64,000 bases of DNA. It comes from Actinomycetaceae bacterium. GTDB lineage: Bacteria; Actinomycetota; Actinomycetes; Actinomycetales; Actinomycetaceae. The position numbers and the translations under genes were made by a program. Shown piece by piece: positions 1-9,153 of the stretch. The notes below the pieces were generated by a model, which saw only the letters and a program-made list of their open reading frames with translations, made no database searches and was not told where the DNA came from. The stretch lies in assembly GCA_030540715.1 (NCBI GenBank), contig JAUNVQ010000009.1:37427-101426 (forward strand). The letters are read 5' to 3'. Positions within the stretch are counted from its first letter, which is position 1. Every line of letters begins with the position of its first letter.

Positions 1-214
1 TTAATAAAGCCGTGGCCATTACAAAGGTCAAGGCTCCAAGGGTACACAGAGTAATGGTCCACGTCACAAGGCTTCCAGTATCTAAAAGCAAAGCCCGCAA
101 GAAGGGGATGAGTGTTGCAAGGGTGAGGCCATGCACCACACCGGTGACACCGAAGAGAATCCACAGGGTTCGAATATTTCTATTTCCCGTAATCTCGATC
201 AGTTTATTCAGCAT
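1..214 (-). CDS. ABC exporter half-transporter, N-terminal fragment (cut by window edge)
   Basis: The reading frame starts at the ATG at 214 and stays open to the window edge, so only about 71 residues are visible. They contain hydrophobic stretches (LWILFGVTGVVHGLTLATLI and a second near residues 50-70), as expected for the first helices of a type IV ABC exporter. The start lies 11 bases inside the end of the upstream ABC exporter gene and has a GGAGGG ribosome site, so the two genes are translationally coupled. They probably form a heterodimer, as is common for paired exporter half-genes. No ATPase domain can be seen here, so the assignment rests on hydrophobicity and context. Confidence 0.6.
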   Translation of the reverse strand, partial: MLNKLIEITGNRNIRTLWILFGVTGVVHGLTLATLIPFLRALLLDTGSLVTWTITLCTLGALTFVMATALL

Positions 215-2051
215 AACGACCCTCCATCTGGCGTTGCCACAGTTGTTGGTAGGTTGACGATGATTGAAGAAGCTCCCTGTGTGTTCCTTGAGCTTCAATA
301 CCACCGTCTGCAACGACAAGGATATTATCGGCATCTTGAACTGTTGCTAGCCGGTGGGCAATGACGATGACTGTTCGGCCACGACACAGTGTTGACAATG
401 CCTGATGAATTTGTTTTTCGCTGCGGGCATCTGACTGCGCCGTTGCTTCATCCAGAATCAAGATTGGCGCATCCAATAAGAATGCTCTGGCTAAGGTGAG
501 ACGTTGTTTTTCGCCCCCAGATAGTATGCCGTCTTTATCGCCGATAACAGTATCGTAACCATGTGGCAGACGCATAATGCGTTGATGGATACTTGCTGCT
601 TTTGCTGCGGTAATAATTTCTTCTTTACTAGCATGAGGGCATCCCATCGCAATGTTTGCTTGCACGGTATCGTGAATGAGTTGCACATCTTGAAAAACGA
701 TTGCGACCTGTGAAAGGAGCCATTGCTGCGATACACTGCGTACGTCGTGACCACCGATGGTAATAGATCCTGAAGTGACATCGTAAAACCTGGCGACAAG
801 TTTCGCAAGAGTTGATTTTCCACCCCCTGACGGGCCAACAAGGGCAGTGACTGTTCCCGTCCTCATACAGGCCGATATATTCGATAACACGGGACGGTTT
901 TCGTGATAGCCAAAAGTAACATCGTTGAATTTAATCTCTCGGTTGCTGATGGTATCGGCAGGAGAATTACCCTCGGCAATATGTGGTTCACCAAGAATCT
1001 GTGCGGTAGAGATAGCTGCCTGCCTGGCTGCATACAGATGTTGAGACATGGAGACAAGTGTCAAAATTCCCTGTGGAATCCCAATAGCAATCAGGAAAAA
1101 TGGAACAATCTGATATGTTTGTGACCAGCCCATGTTCCAAAACCACAGTGTGATAGGCACTAGTGCTGCAAGGGTAACACCTGGCCTTAAAAATGCCATC
1201 ACTATCGACATCGGTTTACCCATTGCTGATAGCCATTGATAGGAGGTGTCAGATAGCATTGTGCGTGCATGATTAAATCGTGATTTTGTGAAGTCAGAAC
1301 CTCCAAAGTTTTTGAGCTCTTTCACACCTTCAACCAGTTCAACAGTGGCGGCAGAAAGCTTAGATTGAGACACGGAAAAATCATCGAAAGAATCTTTCAA
1401 TGACCCTGAAAAGAGGCGCGTTATCACAATGATGACGATCCATTCACCCAATACAGCCAACATCAGTTGCCAATCGATAACAAAAAGAAAGGTGGCTCCA
1501 GCCAGAATCGTGACAAAAGAGTTCATAAAATCGCCGGAAAGATGCGCAACAAGGGTATGAATATCGCGCGTGTCATCAGAAACAGCTTTACGGATAACAC
1601 CTGAAGAGGTTGTGTCGATACGTCCCAGTGGCATCTTCGCAAAGGAACCGACCAGTTCTTTGCGCAAAGAATAACGTAAGTTCGCTTCTGCTACGTGGGT
1701 GAGGCCCAGCCCGGCACCATAGAGAATTCCGTGGGCAAACAGTGCAACACTGGCAACAATAACCCATATCCACATATACGACATGGGCTTTCCCTCGGTG
1801 AACCCATACACCATATATGTCAATGCAATGAAGGGAATGATTGAACAAATTGCACCAATCGCTGTTAAGAGTGCAGTGATGATCATTGATGTCCTGGCAG
1901 GTTTGATCAGTTCAGATACTGATATGTCCAATACATCAGTTGTTGATGCCGGCTGACTCTTGTGCATTGTATGATCGTTGGCATCACCTCTGTGTGATAC
2001 ATCGTTTGCAGTGGTCGATACCGATTGTGGATTAAGTGTATCCCCGTGCAT
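204..2051 (-). CDS. ABC exporter half-transporter (membrane domain plus ATPase)
   Basis: A 615-residue protein with an N-terminal six-helix membrane domain (about residues 40-330) and a C-terminal nucleotide-binding domain. Visible ATPase motifs are Walker A GPSGGGKST, signature LSGGEKQR, Walker B ILILDEAT and the switch histidine in IAHR. The D-loop reads QSDAR instead of the usual SALD, so one ATP site of the heterodimer may be atypical. I chose the ATG at 2051 because GGAGG sits 4 bases before it. A GTG start 8 codons upstream lacks that. The partner gene overlaps its end. It follows the ECF transporter genes on the same strand, a grouping also known in Gram-positive operons with an MptD-type S component. 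The substrate cannot be read from sequence. Confidence 0.88.
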   Translation of the reverse strand: MHGDTLNPQSVSTTANDVSHRGDANDHTMHKSQPASTTDVLDISVSELIKPARTSMIITALLTAIGAICSIIPFIALTYMVYGFTEGKPMSYMWIWVIVASVALFAHGILYGAGLGLTHVAEANLRYSLRKELVGSFAKMPLGRIDTTSSGVIRKAVSDDTRDIHTLVAHLSGDFMNSFVTILAGATFLFVIDWQLMLAVLGEWIVIIVITRLFSGSLKDSFDDFSVSQSKLSAATVELVEGVKELKNFGGSDFTKSRFNHARTMLSDTSYQWLSAMGKPMSIVMAFLRPGVTLAALVPITLWFWNMGWSQTYQIVPFFLIAIGIPQGILTLVSMSQHLYAARQAAISTAQILGEPHIAEGNSPADTISNREIKFNDVTFGYHENRPVLSNISACMRTGTVTALVGPSGGGKSTLAKLVARFYDVTSGSITIGGHDVRSVSQQWLLSQVAIVFQDVQLIHDTVQANIAMGCPHASKEEIITAAKAASIHQRIMRLPHGYDTVIGDKDGILSGGEKQRLTLARAFLLDAPILILDEATAQSDARSEKQIHQALSTLCRGRTVIVIAHRLATVQDADNILVVADGGIEAQGTHRELLQSSSTYQQLWQRQMEGRYAE

Positions 2052-2158
2052 AAAACCTCCATTTTGGCTAGGCACATTTTCTACTAAGGTTACGCATATA
2101 TAAAACTAAATGCGAGTCATATTTAGATTCTCAAAGGCAGTGACCCTTGTTCCAACAA

Positions 2159-4852
2159 TCAACCGACACTTGTCAAACTATTGGAAGGACTTACACCTGG
2201 TGGAAGCCACAATTGATTCCACCCGAAGTGATATTGTGCCCATATCAATAGGCCCACACTTAACCATCCAAGCACCAAGACGACCCAGTCCCTTTTTCGC
2301 CACATAACATCGACACGTTCAGTGCGGTGTTTATATGCCCCAAATGCTCGTGCATCCATTGACATTGATAGACGTTGAGCGTGCCGGATTGCGGTAACAA
2401 TAAGTGGAGTTACTCCATTAAACCATCGGTAAATCGGGCCAATAATAATGCCATCAATTCTTGTGCCGCGTAAGGCTTGAGCTGCACGAATCGTTGCAAA
2501 GTCATTGCGAAATCGCGTCACAAAACTAATCGAAGCGATCCCTGCATAACCGATACGATAGGGAAGGTGTAAATACTTTATTGCCGAACGCAATCCGTCG
2601 CGCGGGTCGGTTGCCATCCCCATAAAAATAACAACACTCATAAGGGCAGCGATTTTCGCTGCAAAAGCATAAGCAATAATAAAACGCAGATCAGTAATTT
2701 CTATCGGTCCAAGATAAAACCAAGTGCGAACCGCGATATTGGGTGGGATTCTTACACCGACAGACAGTGGAATGAACAAAACCAGACTACCTACCCATAT
2801 TGTTGCAACGGTGACACTGCGACGAAGCAAGGAATCTTTGCCTGAAACAACAATGAGTAATGATACGGTTGCCAAAACAATCACAGGTAAAAGTGGATGT
2901 GACTGAAACAGAAGTATTGCCAATAGCGGCAGACCAGCCCCAAGAATTGCAAGCGGATTAGCGTGCTCAATCCAGGCTTTCTTTTGTTCAGTATGGAAAC
3001 TGTACAAGGCCTTCATATGAAGATCATTTTCGGAGGGCGTTTCGTCAGCCGACATTTCAGCTTCTTGATTGGTGGCATGAGCTTTTTCAAGCATGTCAGC
3101 AAATGGTGGCAACACTAAGCCAGCACGATGAAGCAAAGCTTTATCGGCTAATACATCTTTTGTTGCCCCGGAGGCAAGGATGCGTCCTTTATGGATAATA
3201 ATGATCTGGTTGGCATATTCACTGACAAGTTGCAGGTCGTGTGTTGCCATTAAAACGGTTGTTCCCTGGTTGCAGATATCTTTCATGTGTTCCATGAGGG
3301 CTTTGGCATGAGAATAATCTTGACCAAAGGTTGGCTCGTCAAGCGCCAAAACCACGCGTTCATCCTCAAGGGCTGCTGCAACACTAAGGCGTCGTTGTTG
3401 ACCACCAGACAGAGTAAAAGGATTTGCTTCGCGGCGCTCAGTAAGGTGAAAGCGCGTGACAAGCATGTCAACATGGGCGTCGATCTTAGTGCGAGGAGCT
3501 TTTTTGAGTGTTAAATGATGGGCAAGTTCACTTGCCACACTATGTTCAAGAAACTGGTGTTCTGGATTTTGAAAAACGTAGCCAATTGAGCGTCCAGGCC
3601 ACCCAGGTTGACGCTTTTTCTTCTCTACCACAACATCACCATGATTCCATTTGATAATGCCCGCTATAGCCTGAAGTATGGTTGATTTACCTGAACCATT
3701 TACTCCGACCAATGCAACAAGGGTTCCTTTCATACAAGAAAAACTTGCATTATCAATAATCTTGTGCCGATTACGTCCGCTACCTCGATAGACACATAGG
3801 TCTGTGACTTCAAGTGATGGTGAATTATTCCTTGGGGATGCTAGACAGTCATTATCGTTTGAACGCTTATCAGCTGCTTTATTGTCACTTACTCTATTAG
3901 TGTCAACACGAGTGTCGAAGCCGTTAGTGGAAAGATTCCCAAAGTGAGCAATGCTGTCAGCGCATTGCTCACTTAGGTGCCAATCGCCAATTTTTTCTCC
4001 GATAGCGGCAAGTGCGCCAGCGCCCTCTTGAATTGTTAAAGGTCGTTGTTTGATGTAGTCCTTGCGAAGGTTACTGCGCAGCTTTTTGCTGTACCTGACA
4101 GCGGTCGGTAGCCAGATACCTGATTCTTCTAAAACGTCTAGGTTGTCATACATCACCTTGCGCGGTGCTCCCTGGGCTATGACCGTACCACAATGATCAA
4201 ATGTAATAATCGTGTCCGTAAAGCCAATAAGCGCATCAACATCATGTTCAACTGCAATAATGGCTGTATCGGTGAGGCAAAGTGTGTGGATAAGTCGATA
4301 AAAAACCTTGCGCGCAACGGGATCAAGATTGGCAGTTGGCTCGTCAAGAACCAAGATTTTTGGTTGCATGGCAAGAGCACCCGCTAAAACAACCCGTTGG
4401 CGTTGACCACCCGAAAGATTCCACGGGTTTTTTGCGGCGAAGGAGGCAAGCCCTACGTCCTTCAAGGCTTTCCATGCGCGCGCTTCAACTTCTTCTTTGG
4501 GAAGGCAAAGGTTTTCCAGTGCATAACAGACCTCGTCAAATACTGTTTGAGAGACAATCTGCGAATCGGGATCTTGCATAACAATGGCAACGTTAACAGC
4601 TAATTCAGCAATATCGCATTCAGCTGTTTCTTTACCTAAAACACGTACCGAGCCGCGATAGTCGGAGGGAACCGAATTGGGGACAAGGGCGTTTAATGTC
4701 AATGTTACAGATGATTTACCGCATCCAGAAGGTCCCATCAATAAGGTCAATGTCGAGGGGTAGATATCGAAAGAAACAGATTGTGGATGCCAGGTGTCTT
4801 CACCTCGATATCGAACAGCGCACTGATCGAGTGATGCAAGGGGAGTGCTCAT
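2159..4852 (-). CDS. Fused ECF transporter energizing module: ATPase-ATPase-EcfT
   Basis: A single 897-residue polypeptide carries all parts of an ECF energizing module. ATPase 1 spans about residues 5-240 (Walker A GPSGCGKSS at 40-48, LSGGQRQR near 147, LVLDEPT near 168). A polar linker follows (240-345). ATPase 2 spans about 346-585 (Walker A GVNGSGKST at 383-391, LSGGQQRR at 481, LALDEPT at 502). The transmembrane EcfT domain spans 630-897 and has a coupling-helix sequence MDARAFGA. These parts are usually two or three separate proteins. It would hydrolyse ATP to power uptake through the S component. The start overlaps the S-component stop by ATGA, so the two are cotranslated. The frame is intact throughout. 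Confidence 0.92.
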   Translation of the reverse strand: MSTPLASLDQCAVRYRGEDTWHPQSVSFDIYPSTLTLLMGPSGCGKSSVTLTLNALVPNSVPSDYRGSVRVLGKETAECDIAELAVNVAIVMQDPDSQIVSQTVFDEVCYALENLCLPKEEVEARAWKALKDVGLASFAAKNPWNLSGGQRQRVVLAGALAMQPKILVLDEPTANLDPVARKVFYRLIHTLCLTDTAIIAVEHDVDALIGFTDTIITFDHCGTVIAQGAPRKVMYDNLDVLEESGIWLPTAVRYSKKLRSNLRKDYIKQRPLTIQEGAGALAAIGEKIGDWHLSEQCADSIAHFGNLSTNGFDTRVDTNRVSDNKAADKRSNDNDCLASPRNNSPSLEVTDLCVYRGSGRNRHKIIDNASFSCMKGTLVALVGVNGSGKSTILQAIAGIIKWNHGDVVVEKKKRQPGWPGRSIGYVFQNPEHQFLEHSVASELAHHLTLKKAPRTKIDAHVDMLVTRFHLTERREANPFTLSGGQQRRLSVAAALEDERVVLALDEPTFGQDYSHAKALMEHMKDICNQGTTVLMATHDLQLVSEYANQIIIIHKGRILASGATKDVLADKALLHRAGLVLPPFADMLEKAHATNQEAEMSADETPSENDLHMKALYSFHTEQKKAWIEHANPLAILGAGLPLLAILLFQSHPLLPVIVLATVSLLIVVSGKDSLLRRSVTVATIWVGSLVLFIPLSVGVRIPPNIAVRTWFYLGPIEITDLRFIIAYAFAAKIAALMSVVIFMGMATDPRDGLRSAIKYLHLPYRIGYAGIASISFVTRFRNDFATIRAAQALRGTRIDGIIIGPIYRWFNGVTPLIVTAIRHAQRLSMSMDARAFGAYKHRTERVDVMWRKRDWVVLVLGWLSVGLLIWAQYHFGWNQLWLPPGVSPSNSLTSVG

Positions 4853-5436
4853 TCAACTATTCCTGTGCGGCGCGCAGCTTTTTCAATACCCATACAGATC
4901 AAAAATCCGACGGCTCCCGAACACATGGAAAGTGCAACAAGTAACGCAATTGTCGGTATGCTCATGTCGATTTTGTAGGCCATGGGAGTAAGTGAGCCAA
5001 ATAGTCCCGAAAACCACAATGCACAAGCTAAAAACACCGGCCAGCTCCAATTTTTATACAGTGTGATAACTAGCGGTAACGCAATAATGGCTCCAAACAT
5101 CGAACCCGGTATTCCAGCAAATCCCACAGGAGTTGTCAACGAAATGATCACACCAATAATAAAGGAGGAAATAATCGTAGCACCTGGTTTTTTAATAATA
5201 GCCGCAGGTAGCAGATAGGGGATCACCCATAACCCCATAATTGCTGCAAGAAGAAACGCACCTTTCAATGATGTTGCAGCAGCAATCGATAAGTATTGAA
5301 TAGGTGTGACAATAATAGAACCGATAACAGCGATAGCGGCAACCATCATGAGATTTCGTGTTCCAAGGACTGTGTTTTGTAAGCCTCCTTTTTTGGCGGA
5401 GTGTATCTTTGGTTTGCTTGAGTGTGTGGACGACAT
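4849..5436 (-). CDS. ECF transporter substrate-binding (S) component, MptD-like
   Basis: A 195-residue, very hydrophobic protein with about six membrane segments, the size and composition of ECF S components, and with the MptD/Trep_Strp-like look (GFAGIPGSMFGAIIALP segment). S components bind a vitamin or other micronutrient in the membrane and are energized by the adjacent module. The longer frame reaches 5580, but the ATG at 5436 follows GAGAGGA and begins a typical short polar N-terminus, so I take that start. It is the first gene of the minus-strand operon and overlaps the fused energizing gene by 4 bases. The ligand is unknown. Confidence 0.82.
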   Translation of the reverse strand: MSSTHSSKPKIHSAKKGGLQNTVLGTRNLMMVAAIAVIGSIIVTPIQYLSIAAATSLKGAFLLAAIMGLWVIPYLLPAAIIKKPGATIISSFIIGVIISLTTPVGFAGIPGSMFGAIIALPLVITLYKNWSWPVFLACALWFSGLFGSLTPMAYKIDMSIPTIALLVALSMCSGAVGFLICMGIEKAARRTGIVE

Positions 5437-5655
5437 CGATAGATTTTCCTCTCGTAGACAGGTATAAATAAGGATATGCTCAGTAATAGGAGAATAATCT
5501 TCTTTTTGTATTGTAAAGTTACTATAGTATGGATGCAATTCTTCTTTATTTCCTACAATATCACGAGCACCGCTTCGCATTGTATTGATGACTATAGCCG
5601 CTGGGTGTGTCCATTTTTTGTCGATTCCCTACTCGTAACGCATAAATGAAGCGCG

Positions 5656-6467
5656 TCAGTTCCAGCGAAGACTATTGCGATAGCGATAGTGGATGGCAGC
5701 GCCAACGCAGATCCACAAAATACCTTCACCAACAACTGCCCAGATTGTGTATTCCTCTGCCATAAACTGCGGTACAACATTAGTCATGTGCATCCCACCA
5801 TGTACCGCAATTACAGGCCAGACGGATCCTGTAAGAACTCGTGCCAGTGCTGGTGTGTAGGCAAAGCCTGCTGGAAGTATAACATACAAAAAGTGTTCCC
5901 TGAAGTTTTGCTGGCCAGGTGAACAGACCAGATGTATGACGGTAAAAAGAACAATAGATGCCCAAAATGCATATCTTTTGCCACCTAATGATGGAATGAG
6001 CTATCCACGAAAAATAAGTTCTTCAGGTAAAGCCTGGACGAAAAAGGCTGTCAGAAATACTGCCGCGATAATCACCCATACAGGTTTATGTGTCACTACA
6101 GTTGTAACAGTGACATTGTGGCTCAAGTGTGCAAAAGCAATCGTAAGTCCCTTAATGATTGCTGCAATAATGAAGAAAGAAAGAACCCATACCGTAATTG
6201 TCCTATTTCATCCAAGCCCAAGCAATGCATAATTATTTTTATCAAGAAATCGGTGAGCGCAATAAACAAAATAAAAGCGAGACGCATAATCGCAACAGCA
6301 AAGCTTGCTACCACAAGGAAGCCACCGACAGAGGCATTATTGTTGGTGATATAAGACTTGATTGGTGGAAGTGATGCTACATCTACCATCGTTAGCAATG
6401 AGGTAATCAGCATTAACGGTGTTGTAACAAGACGGAATATACGTGAGCCTACAGGCTGTTCGCCAGA
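5656..6467 (-). pseudogene. CPBP-family (Abi) intramembrane protease, disrupted
   Basis: Read on the minus strand, this stretch encodes a hydrophobic protein with the CPBP motif EELIFRG followed by LIPSL and later a VIAVHGGMHMTN segment with the expected histidines. The frame is broken twice. A TAG (6001-6003) sits directly after EELIFRG, where a Trp or Tyr codon would be expected. The upstream part (from about 6467 to 6205) is in another frame, so an indel lies near 6205. Homologous-looking sequence continues on both sides of each lesion, which argues for a recent pseudogene or sequencing error. A further in-frame TAG at 6468-6470 limits the N-terminus. The intact family cleaves membrane proteins or modifies peptides, and the gene may have belonged with the transporter operon downstream. 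Confidence 0.75.
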
Positions 6468-6704
6468 CTAAAGAAAGTATAGAGACTACGCCCTCTGAAA
6501 TAAAACAAATAAAGACGCAAGGAAAATCACACCGACAAGCTCACAACGAACTAGCCAAATCCGGCTAACTTCTGCAACAATAGTCGTTGTACCTGGGCAG
6601 CATACCCCCCTCTCTGTATGTGACCCCAAGTCGAAGACGTGATCGTAACTGACCCACCAGAAGCGGCGCGACTTCACCCAAATATATAAGGAGAATCCAC
6701 TAAA
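6468..6704. other. Intergenic region before rpsP
   Basis: This region lies between the broken CPBP gene and rpsP, which are divergently oriented. It must hold the rpsP promoter. The only clear element is AAGGAG (6689-6694) before the rpsP GTG. I see no confident -35/-10 pair and no tRNA. Confidence 0.4.
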
Positions 6705-7229
6705 GTGGCAGTTCGTATTCGCTTGAAGCGTATTGGAAAGACCCATTATCCCGTTTACCGCATTGTTGTGGTTGATGGACGGAAAAAGCGTGACGGTCGC
6801 GTGATTGAAGAAATCGGCCGTTACAACCCAAACCCTGAACCCTCGATTATCGAAGTTCAGTCAGACCGCGTTCAGCATTGGATGGGTGTTGGTGCTCAGC
6901 CAACAAAATCCGTTCGTAAGCTGCTGGTATTGTCTGGTGACATTGCCAAGTTCAACGGTAAAGAAGACGCTGAATCTCGTATTCAGTACAAAGATGCTGA
7001 TGCAGAAGCTAAAGCTAAAGAAGAAGCAGTGCGCAAAGCACAGCATGAGGCCGAAAAAGAAAAAGCACGTTTAGCTCAGGAAAAAGCCGAGGCCGAAGCC
7101 AAAGCAGCGAAAGAGGCTGAAGAAGCAGAAGCCGCAGCCAAAGCTAAAGAAGAACCCGCAGAGGCTGGCGAAGCCCAGGCTGAAGGCGATTCATCAGAAG
7201 CTGATGCGCAAGAAGAAAAATCCGAATAG
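6705..7229 (+). CDS. rpsP: 30S ribosomal protein S16 with long Ala/Glu/Lys tail
   Basis: Residues 1-85 match S16 (AVRIRLKRIGKTHYPVYRIV start, GRYNPNPEP motif), a structural protein of the 30S subunit. The GTG start at 6705 is preceded by AAGGAG. From about residue 100 to 174 the protein is an Ala/Glu/Lys-rich, probably helical or disordered extension that is not part of the S16 fold. Such tails are common in Actinobacteria. It is the first gene of the rpsP-khpA unit and lies 84 bases before khpA. Confidence 0.97.
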   Translation: MAVRIRLKRIGKTHYPVYRIVVVDGRKKRDGRVIEEIGRYNPNPEPSIIEVQSDRVQHWMGVGAQPTKSVRKLLVLSGDIAKFNGKEDAESRIQYKDADAEAKAKEEAVRKAQHEAEKEKARLAQEKAEAEAKAAKEAEEAEAAAKAKEEPAEAGEAQAEGDSSEADAQEEKSE

Positions 7230-7313
7230 CATGTATTGTTACGCCAGTGTGCTTAATGCTGGTAACATGGGCACAGAGCACACTGATCGTGACAATCATA
7301 GATAGGAACTCTT

Positions 7314-7553
7314 ATGCTGAGTGAAGCACTGGCTCACCTGGTACGTGGCATCGTAGACAATCCAAATGATGTGCACGTCGTTGAGCGGCATCGCCGCGGC
7401 AAAGTGCTGGAAGTACGTGTCAATCCTGCCGACTTAGGGCGGGTTATCGGTCGATCTGGACGCACTGCGAAGGCTTTGCGTACCGTTATCAATGCACTTA
7501 ACCGTCGCGGAAACGTCCGCGTTGATGTTATCGACATGGATCGTCGGCGCTAA
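7314..7553 (+). CDS. khpA: KH-domain RNA-binding protein KhpA (YlqC family)
   Basis: This 79-residue protein is a single KH domain with the RNA-gripping GRSGRT loop (GxxG) near residue 47, flanked by DLGRVI and ALRTVINA. KhpA-type proteins bind RNA and sit between rpsP and rimM in many Gram-positive genomes, as here. A terminator follows the stop, so rpsP-khpA may form a separate transcript from the HAD-rimM-trmD genes. Confidence 0.93.
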   Translation: MLSEALAHLVRGIVDNPNDVHVVERHRRGKVLEVRVNPADLGRVIGRSGRTAKALRTVINALNRRGNVRVDVIDMDRRR

Positions 7554-7571
7554 ACAATACTAAACGTTGTC

Positions 7572-7610
7572 AAAGAGTCAGGAGGCTAGCCTTCTGACTC
7601 TTTACTTTTT
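7572..7610 (+). terminator. Intrinsic terminator after khpA
   Basis: A 10-bp perfect stem AAAGAGTCAG (7572-7581) / CTGACTCTTT (7594-7603) with an additional inner AGGCTAGCCT dyad is followed by a T-rich tail (acttttta). It lies 19 bases after the khpA stop. Confidence 0.85.
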
Positions 7611-7613
7611 AGT

Positions 7614-7654
7614 GGTAGCGTAAGCGTGAATAGCTACAGTGAAATTACGCTACC
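7614..7654. repeat. Perfect inverted repeat upstream of the HAD gene
   Basis: GGTAGCGTAA (7614-7623) and TTACGCTACC (7645-7654) form a perfect 10-bp dyad separated by 21 bases. It comes directly after the khpA terminator and 48 bases before the HAD hydrolase start. There is no T tract, so it could be an operator or an RNA hairpin in the leader of the next transcript. Confidence 0.5.
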
Positions 7655-7701
7655 CAGGAAAGCAATTGAGTGAACAAAAGTGAAGCTGAAAGAGAAATGA
7701 A

Positions 7702-8424
7702 ATGTGTACCAATGAATGCGCATCCCTTGCCCCACATGCTGTTATTTTTGACATGGATGGCACACTCATTGATTCCACACAGGTTATTATCACATCAATT
7801 TATGATGTTTTTACTGCTGAGATGGGATACGAAGGCGTTGCAGAGGACTTCAAGAAATGTGTAGGGCCTCCGCTAGAAGTGTCGTTCGCACAGATCAGTG
7901 GTGCCTCACAGGAAAAAGTCATCGAATTGATTGGCAAATATCGCTCAATCTACTCCAAAAGAGCCCATGCCATCAACCCTTATCCAGGTATTGAAACCTT
8001 GATTCGCGCACTTTTTGATGCAGGAGTGACACTTGCTGTTGCCACGGCAAAACTTGAAACGGCAGCAATCGAGCTGTTAGAAGAAAAAGAATTGGCCTCC
8101 TATTTTCAGGTAGTATGCGGGGCTCAACCCTACGGGAAGAACGCACATTCAAAAATTCAGATAGTTGAACGCGCACTCACAAGCCTGCGACATAAGAATC
8201 CCTCATTGACCAATAACAATATTGTGATGATTGGTGATAGATTCTATGACGTTGAAGGTGCCACGCAGAACGGCATACGTTGTATCGGTGCAAACTGGGC
8301 GGGACTTGCAGAACCTGATGAGTTTAATGATGCCTACTGTGTTGTTCAAAGCGTTGACGAGTTGCGCCAGCTCTTGGCCCCACACAACATATCGGCCAAT
8401 GACGCGAACTTTTGCGGAGAATAA
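7702..8424 (+). CDS. HAD-superfamily phosphatase, phosphoglycolate phosphatase-like
   Basis: A 240-residue HAD hydrolase. Motif I is DMDGTLID near residue 18 (nucleophile Asp), motif II is VATAK (Thr near residue 114), and motif IV is MIGDRFYDVEGA near residue 177. The cap domain lies between motifs I and II, as in the Gph/PpaX subclass that dephosphorylates phosphoglycolate or pyrophosphate. The substrate is not predictable. The gene is inserted between khpA and rimM, which are usually adjacent. The start is chosen at the ATG at 7702. The ribosome site is weak. Confidence 0.85.
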   Translation: MCTNECASLAPHAVIFDMDGTLIDSTQVIITSIYDVFTAEMGYEGVAEDFKKCVGPPLEVSFAQISGASQEKVIELIGKYRSIYSKRAHAINPYPGIETLIRALFDAGVTLAVATAKLETAAIELLEEKELASYFQVVCGAQPYGKNAHSKIQIVERALTSLRHKNPSLTNNNIVMIGDRFYDVEGATQNGIRCIGANWAGLAEPDEFNDAYCVVQSVDELRQLLAPHNISANDANFCGE

Positions 8425-8478
8425 TTCAACTATGATGGACGAAGATATCCAAGGAATGGAAAAAAAGGGGGAGACATC

Positions 8479-9153
8479 ATGGACAACGAGGTTGTTGTTG
8501 GTGTGCTAGGTTCACCGCGTGGGCTTCACGGTGAAATCTTTGCCTATTCACATACAGATTCACCACACATGCGTTTTGCAGTAGGAAACACACTGATTGC
8601 CCGAGATACAGGCAATCGCTCTGCAGCTAACAAACGTGAAGGTGGAGCCAATAAATGCGATAATGTTGCCAGTGCAGGCAACGATGTGAGCGCCAGCAGC
8701 GTCAAGCCTGAAGAAGTTGGTATCGCGTTAACAATACAATCTACACGTGAAAGCAATCGACCACAACAACCGCACCAGCGTTCCGTGGGCCTGTTTATTC
8801 GTTTCGAGCAGATTACATCCAAAGAACAGGCGCAGAGCTTACGCGGATACCAACTGTATGCTCAGGCTGACAACAGTGAAGAAGATGCCTTTTATCCTCA
8901 TCAACTCAAAGGATTACAGGTTGTGGATCTTCACGGGAAGCCCTTGGGGGTAATCGTTGATATTTACTACGGCCAGGCACAAGATTTACTGGTAGTTCGG
9001 CCTCGTGAATCTGACACCAAAGAAACGGTTTTCGTGCCCTTTGTTCAACAAATAGTTCCTGCGGTAGACTTAAAGAAAGCACAGGTGGTTGTCGATCCCC
9101 CTCAGGGGCTTTTTCCTGGCACAGATGAACCGCAGCAACAGGAGGCGCAATGA
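8479..9153 (+). CDS. rimM: 16S rRNA processing protein RimM
   Basis: This 224-residue protein opens with VVVGVLGSPRGLHGEIFAYSHTD, the RimM signature, and ends with a PRC-barrel-like domain (KGLQVVDLHGKPLGVI and later VFVPFVQQIVPAVD). RimM assists maturation of the 30S head and binds S19. An extra polar segment of about 50 residues (about 47-95) is inserted in the N-terminal barrel. The stop overlaps trmD by ATGA, so RimM and TrmD are cotranslated. Confidence 0.94.
   Translation: MDNEVVVGVLGSPRGLHGEIFAYSHTDSPHMRFAVGNTLIARDTGNRSAANKREGGANKCDNVASAGNDVSASSVKPEEVGIALTIQSTRESNRPQQPHQRSVGLFIRFEQITSKEQAQSLRGYQLYAQADNSEEDAFYPHQLKGLQVVDLHGKPLGVIVDIYYGQAQDLLVVRPRESDTKETVFVPFVQQIVPAVDLKKAQVVVDPPQGLFPGTDEPQQQEAQ

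Noticed and set aside
5936..6354. Plus-strand ORFs in the 5.9-6.4 kb region as genes
   Set aside because: They are antisense to the disrupted CPBP gene, which has recognizable motifs on the minus strand; the plus products show none.
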